Origin: Streptomyces exfoliatus
Lineage (GTDB): Bacteria; Actinomycetota; Actinomycetes; Streptomycetales; Streptomycetaceae
Direction of reading: 5' to 3'
Assembly (NCBI RefSeq): GCF_000725545.1
Contig: NZ_JNZP01000014.1
Span: 105,398-169,397 of the forward strand
DNA: 64,000 bases
Position 1 is the first letter of the stretch. Every line of letters starts with the position of its first letter. The position numbers and the translations under genes are program-made. Below the pieces are notes generated by a model. That model worked only from the letters and a program-made list of their open reading frames with translations, made no database searches and had not been told where the DNA came from. Positions 61,001 to 64,000 of the stretch are shown piece by piece.

Positions 61001-61739
61001 CACCTACCAGGGCGGCACCATGAAGGGCGACCATCCCATCGCCTGGTGCCAGACCTACGGAGGCGGCCGCTCCTTCTACACCGGTGGCGGCCACACCAAG
61101 GAGTCGTACGGCGAACCCGCCTTCCGGCAGCACCTGTTGGGCGGACTCCAGTACGCCACCGGCCAGACCAAGGCCGACTGCCGGCCCCGCACCGGCTACC
61201 GCGACCTCTTCAACGGCGTCACCACCGAAGGCTGGAAGCAGGCCGGACCCGGCGGCTTCGACATCACGGGCGGCGAACTCCACACCGTCGGCGGCATGGG
61301 AATGCTCTGGTACCAGGCCAAGGAATTCCGGTCCTACTCCCTCACCCTCGACTGGAAACTCACCGGCGACGACAACTCCGGCGTCTTCGTCGGCTTCCCC
61401 GCCTCCGACGACCCCTGGTCCGCCGTGAACAACGGCTACGAGATCCAGATCGACGCCACCGACACGCCCGACCGCACCACCGGCGCCGTCTACGGCTTCA
61501 AGTCGGCCGACCTCCAAGCCCGCGACCAGGCCCTCCGGCCCCCCGGCCAGTGGAACACCTACGAACTCCGCGTCCAGGGCGAACGCCTCCAGCTCTTCCT
61601 CAACGGCATCAAGATCAACGACTTCACCAACACCGACCCGGCCCGCAGTCTCACCAGCGGCCACATCGGCATCCAGAACCACGGAGCCGGAGACCAGGCC
61701 GCCTTCCGCGACATCCGGATCAAGGAACTCCCCTCCTGA
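58011..61739 (+). CDS. Secreted GSDH-PKD-CBM6-ThuA-DUF1080 multidomain protein
   Basis: 1242 residues. A signal peptide (about 1-29) and an Ala/Asp/Thr linker lead to a glucose/sorbosone-dehydrogenase beta-propeller (about 60-500; EEGLQGIGLDPNF, DIDFDAQGNLYLSTGDD), which binds PQQ in relatives. Then come a PKD domain (508-588; YSWDFGDG), a CBM6-like sandwich (about 704-832), a ThuA domain (837-1050; GGGYLGVHAAADTEYDW) and a C-terminal DUF1080 (1063-1242), the fold of 3-keto-disaccharide hydrolases. GTG 58011 with GGAGGA upstream is preferred over a start at 57942. It should bind, oxidise and cleave a glycoside outside the cell, feeding the importer upstream. Confidence 0.9.
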   Translation: MHRQRLRARNTLALITVALLALGAPQGLAADTDTAAAAGTDTAVGTDTAAAAAEEFQQVTLAKGGEEVGEPMSLAVLPDRSVLHTDRGGELRRTDAAGNTTVIGTVPVYSHDEEGLQGIGLDPNFAQNKAIYLYYAPPLDTPAGDAPNDGTPAELAPYDGVNRLSRFTLKADGTLDNASEKKVIDIPATRGICCHVGGDIDFDAQGNLYLSTGDDSNPFASDGYTPIDERPGRNPAFDARRTSGNTNDLRGKILRIKVADDGTYTVPEGNLFAPGTDRTRPEIYAMGFRNPFRFSVDKPTGILYVGDYGPDAGAADPQRGPAGQVEFARVTKPGNFGWPFCTGDNDPYVDYDFATKTSGATYDCGGLRNDSPHNTGLVDLPPAEPAWIPYNGGSLPEFGTGSESPMGGPVYRHDPANTSPVKFPEAYDGDFFAGEFGRRWIKRIDHDANGTVQSINPVPWTGTQIMDMAFGPDGALYVLDYGTAWFGGDHNAGLYRIENATGGRSPVAEASAGKTSGTAPLKVTLSSAGTTDGDGDPLTYSWDFGDGTPASTAAHPTHTYRQNGTYTATVTAKDPTGRTGSASVRIVVGNTAPKVTLQLPAEGALFDFGDDIPFKVTVTDPEDGATAPIDCARIKVTYVLGHDSHGHPVTTANGCTGTIKTSADGGHDDDANIFAVFNAEYTDGGGGGQTALTGNDQAKLQPRHRQAEHFDTQQGVTVIDKTPANGGRTVGNIDNGDWIAFRPYNLTGSTKLTARVSSAGAGGFLEVRTGSPTGTLHGSAPVPVTGGWETFQDIDVPLRNLPRRTTELYLVFKGGTGALYDVDDFTLSGTPVNPAAKRVLVFSRTAGFRHDSIGTGITALKEIGAGSDITVDATEEPRQFTTANLARYDAVVFLSTTGDVLNTEQQTAFENYVSNGGGYLGVHAAADTEYDWSFYGGLVGAHFQSHPQIQPATLRVEDHDHPATAHIDGPWERTDEWYNYRTNPRGQARILATLDETTYQGGTMKGDHPIAWCQTYGGGRSFYTGGGHTKESYGEPAFRQHLLGGLQYATGQTKADCRPRTGYRDLFNGVTTEGWKQAGPGGFDITGGELHTVGGMGMLWYQAKEFRSYSLTLDWKLTGDDNSGVFVGFPASDDPWSAVNNGYEIQIDATDTPDRTTGAVYGFKSADLQARDQALRPPGQWNTYELRVQGERLQLFLNGIKINDFTNTDPARSLTSGHIGIQNHGAGDQAAFRDIRIKELPS

Positions 61740-61756
61740 CGGGAGCCCACCCAGCC

Positions 61757-61796
61757 GACGGTGGGCGGGGCGGCGCCGTACCCCCCGCCCACCGTC
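61757..61796. terminator. Strong stem-loop terminator
   Basis: GACGGTGGGCGGGG and CCCCGCCCACCGTC, perfect 14-bp arms with a 12-base loop, 18 bp after the stop of the large secreted protein. It separates that gene from the following ebo-like genes. Confidence 0.85.
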
Positions 61797-61806
61797 ACCC
61801 CCCGCA

Positions 61807-61857
61807 TTCACGTCCCGCTTTCACGTTCCGCTTTCACGTTCCGCTTCATGTTCCGCT
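61807..61857 (+). repeat. Four-copy 13-bp repeat TTCACGTTCCGCT in leader
   Basis: Units at 61807, 61820 and 61833 (13 bp each) and a 12-bp unit at 61846, directly before the ribosome site of the inositol-phosphate-synthase gene. Pyrimidine-rich and AT-richer than the surroundings. Could be regulator half-sites or an unstructured leader. Confidence 0.85.
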
Positions 61858-61880
61858 TCACGAGCAGGGAGGCCGACGTC

Positions 61881-63035
61881 ATGACCCCCGCACCCCGCAC
61901 CGGAATCTGGCTCATCGGCGCGAGAGGCTCCGTCGCCACCACCACCGTGGCCGGCTGCGCCGCCCTCGTCGCCGGACTCCACCCGCCCACCGGCATGGCC
62001 ACCGAGACCCCCGACCTCGCCGACGCCGGCCTCCCCCCACTCGCCTCCCTGGTCTTCGGCGGACACGACACCACCGACTGCCCGCTCCCCAAGCGCGCCG
62101 AACAACTCACCACCGCCGGAGTCCTCCCGTACGGTCTCGCCCACGCCGTCACCGCGGAACTGGACGCGGCCGACCGCGAGATCCGCCCCGGCGGCCCGGT
62201 CCACGGCGACACCCGCACCGACGAACAACTCGTCACCGCCTTCACCGGCGACCTGACGAACTTTCGCAGCCGCATTGGCCTGGACCGCGTCGTAGTCGTC
62301 AATGTGGCCTCCACGGAGCCGGCGTCGGGGGGCGCCGGGCTCCCACCCAGCAGCCTCTACGCCGCCGCGGCACTCCGCGCCGGCTGCCCGTACGTCAACT
62401 TCACGCCATCCACCGGCCTGCGTCACCCCGCCCTCGCCACACCGCTCGCCACGAGCGGACTACCCCACGCAGGGCGCGACGGCAAGACCGGACAGACCCT
62501 CCTCCGTGCCGTCCTCGCCCCCATGTTCCACCAGCGGGCCCTGACCGTACGCGCCTGGTCCGGCAGCAACCTCCTCGGCGGCGGCGACGGAGCCTCCCTT
62601 GCCGACCCCGCGGCCGCGGCCGCCAAGAACGCCGGCAAGGAACGCGTCCTCACCGACACCCTCGGCCCCGGCGTCGAAGGCCAGGTCCACATCGACGACG
62701 TCCCGGCGCTGGGGGAGTGGAAGACCGCCTGGGACCACATCGCCTTCGACGGCTTCCTCGGCACCCGCATGATCCTCCAGACCCTCTGGCAGGGCTGCGA
62801 CTCCGCCCTCGCCGCCCCCCTCGTCCTCGACCTGGCCCGCCTCACGGCCCGCGCCCACGAGAGGGGCCTCACGGGCCCCCTCGAAGACCTCGCCTTCTAC
62901 TTCAAGGACCCGGAAGGCACACCACCCGCCTCCCTGGCCGACCAGTACACCCGCCTGCTCGCCTTCGGCCGCGCTCTGGGCACGAGACCGCCCCGCGACC
63001 GGACGGCCGCCCCGCACCAGGAGACCCCCCGATGA
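61881..63035 (+). CDS. Inositol-3-phosphate synthase-like protein of an ebo cluster
   Basis: 384 residues. The Rossmann segment IWLIGARGSVATTTVAG (9-25) and the DGKTGQTLLRAVLAPMF and RAWSGSNLLGGGDG segments match myo-inositol-1-phosphate synthases. The C-terminal part FLGTRMILQTLWQGCDSALAAPLVLDL is also typical. It is coupled by ATGA overlap to an EboC-type prenyltransferase, so its product probably feeds the ebo pathway rather than bulk inositol synthesis. ATG 61881 follows AGGGAGG. A 13-bp repeat array occupies the leader. Confidence 0.88.
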   Translation: MTPAPRTGIWLIGARGSVATTTVAGCAALVAGLHPPTGMATETPDLADAGLPPLASLVFGGHDTTDCPLPKRAEQLTTAGVLPYGLAHAVTAELDAADREIRPGGPVHGDTRTDEQLVTAFTGDLTNFRSRIGLDRVVVVNVASTEPASGGAGLPPSSLYAAAALRAGCPYVNFTPSTGLRHPALATPLATSGLPHAGRDGKTGQTLLRAVLAPMFHQRALTVRAWSGSNLLGGGDGASLADPAAAAAKNAGKERVLTDTLGPGVEGQVHIDDVPALGEWKTAWDHIAFDGFLGTRMILQTLWQGCDSALAAPLVLDLARLTARAHERGLTGPLEDLAFYFKDPEGTPPASLADQYTRLLAFGRALGTRPPRDRTAAPHQETPR

Positions 63036-64000
63036 CCGGCGGCCGCGCCGGAAAGGCGCGCGCCTGGGCGGAACTCCTCCGCGTGTCGGCCCTGCTGTCC
63101 GTACCCGGCGACGCCCTCGCCGGCGCGGCCGCCGCCGGAGCCCGCCCCGGACGGGGCACGCTCCACGCGATCGGGGCATCGCTGTGCCTGTACGAGGCGG
63201 GGATGGCCCTCAACGACTGGGCCGACCGAGCGGAGGACGCCGCCGAACGCCCGCACCGCCCGCTCCCCTCCGGCCGCATCACCCCCGGGGCCGCCCTCGC
63301 CGCCTCGGTCGCCCTGACGGCGACCGGCCTCTGCATGGCCGCCCGCGCGGGCCGCCCGTCCCTGGCGGTCGCCACGGCGCTCGCCACCACGGTCTGGGCC
63401 TACGACCTCGGCCTCAAGCACACCCCTGCGGGCCCCGCCACCATGGCCACGGCCCGCGCCCTGGACCTCCTCCTCGGCGCGACGGCCTCGACACCCAGGC
63501 CATCCGGACCCGCCAGAACCACGGCGACCGGCAAATCCACGGCGACCGGCAAATCCACGGCGCCCGGCAAATCCACGGGGACCACCACGGCCACCGGGCC
63601 GTCCGGCACGACCACCGCGACCAGCAGAACCAGCACGGTCACCGGATCCGGCACGGTCACCGCGACCAGCACGGTCACCGCGACCAGTACGGTCACCGGA
63701 ACCGGCAGGGTCACCAGGTCCGGTACGGCCACCGCCACCGGCAGGGCGACAGGGTCCGCCCGGACCGCGCTCCGTGCCGCCCTTCCCTCCGCCGTTCTGC
63801 TCGGGGCCCACGCCTACGCCGTCACCGCCGTCTCCCGACACGAGACGCAGGGCGGTTCCACCCGCACCCCACTCGCCGCCCTCGCCGTGACCCTGACCGT
63901 GGCCGGCGCGGCATCCGGTGTGACGCCCAGGGCCATGGCGGGACGCCGGCCCGGCCCCACCACCACTTCCTCCCCCTCCGGGGGGCCCGCCCCCGCCCCC
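63032..64000 (+). CDS. eboC: EboC-like UbiA prenyltransferase with repeat insert, 3' end outside window
   Basis: At least 323 residues, open to the window end. The UbiA motif N61-D62-x-x-D65-x-x-x-D69 (LNDWADRAED), then ERPHRPLPSGRI, and the second-half segment WAYDLGLKHTPAG match the EboC subfamily of membrane prenyltransferases. Unusually, residues about 151-245 are a Thr/Ser/Gly/Ala repeat inserted after the ALDLLLGA helix, encoded by 18-bp tandem units. Core helices resume at LRAALPSAVLLGAHAY. ATG overlaps the preceding stop. In cyanobacteria ebo genes aid export of scytonemin precursors; the actinobacterial role is unclear. Confidence 0.85.
   Translation, partial: MTGGRAGKARAWAELLRVSALLSVPGDALAGAAAAGARPGRGTLHAIGASLCLYEAGMALNDWADRAEDAAERPHRPLPSGRITPGAALAASVALTATGLCMAARAGRPSLAVATALATTVWAYDLGLKHTPAGPATMATARALDLLLGATASTPRPSGPARTTATGKSTATGKSTAPGKSTGTTTATGPSGTTTATSRTSTVTGSGTVTATSTVTATSTVTGTGRVTRSGTATATGRATGSARTALRAALPSAVLLGAHAYAVTAVSRHETQGGSTRTPLAALAVTLTVAGAASGVTPRAMAGRRPGPTTTSSPSGGPAPAP
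63521..63742 (+). repeat. 18-bp tandem repeats inside eboC-like gene
   Basis: Three near-identical 18-bp units at 63521-63574 (coding Gly-Lys-Ser-Thr repeats, with otherwise rare AAA codons) and six related ACGGTCACC-type 18-bp units at 63635-63742. Both keep frame and encode six-residue Thr-rich repeats. Confidence 0.9.

Noticed and set aside
55520..61811. Several large antisense open frames opposite the Gfo, isomerase and GSDH-ThuA genes
   Set aside because: Val/Gly/Asp-rich reverse-complement artefacts with no domain; the plus-strand genes have clear domains.

Overview
The window is ordinary chromosomal DNA of a high-GC actinomycete, almost certainly Streptomyces. The evidence is very high G+C with strong third-position GC bias, frequent GTG starts, short ATGA/GTGA overlaps, many small paralogous regulators and enzymes, and an hsp18/rheA-type heat-shock locus. 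No rRNA, tRNA, CRISPR array, transposase or integrase was seen. About 59 protein genes are supported; the first and last run off the window.

Layout. 1-1603: 3' part of a HEAT-like hypothetical protein. 1701-6890: a tightly coupled operon for D-amino-acid/murein peptide breakdown (M55 DppA, M20, S9 and S66 peptidases). 7059-8879: a secreted S15-type hydrolase behind a large palindromic operator. 8900-10951: adenosine deaminase and a GntR regulator that share an 11-bp palindrome. 11132-22676: small membrane, secreted and cytosolic genes, including two GNATs, DUF6204, DUF5107, methyltransferase, Tat-type molybdopterin oxidoreductase, an aminotransferase-like protein lacking the PLP lysine next to an MBL hydrolase, DedA, a second MBL and a resolvase-like small protein. 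22902-30003: membrane phosphodiesterase, APC permease, PucR-type regulator, HSL esterase and a serine beta-lactamase-like hydrolase.

30093-33507: small proteins, then the heat-shock locus. hsp20, an anti-sigma-antagonist-like STAS protein and a DUF2267 gene lie on the minus strand, diverging from a RheA-like regulator across a promoter that contains a near-perfect RheA operator. 33539-41863: regulators and targets, including XRE, pterin dehydratase, a WYL regulator with a 29-bp palindrome, NmrA/AraC, a His-rich methyltransferase, RICIN and an aldo/keto reductase. 42000-50124: acyl-CoA ligase, LysR/BASS transporter pair, an isochorismatase-ferredoxin pair, a stand-alone KAS III, and a surface protein with a class F sortase.

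50293-61739: a sugar regulon of ROK regulator, ribose-type ABC importer, Gfo/Idh/MocA dehydrogenase, TIM-barrel isomerase, and a 1242-residue secreted protein joining GSDH, PKD, CBM6-like, ThuA and DUF1080 domains. It would fit uptake and breakdown of a glycoside through 3-keto sugar chemistry. 61881-64000: inositol-3-phosphate-synthase-like gene and an EboC-type UbiA prenyltransferase, probably the start of an ebo cluster that continues past the window.

The region is rich in short tandem repeats (7, 8, 13, 18, 23/24 and 35 bp), some in spacers and some expanding low-complexity protein segments. The best leads are the operator-regulator pairs (RheA/hsp20, GntR/add, WYL), the orphan operator at 6995-7026, the degenerate aminotransferase-MBL pair, and the repeat-expanded EboC next to the keto-sugar regulon.
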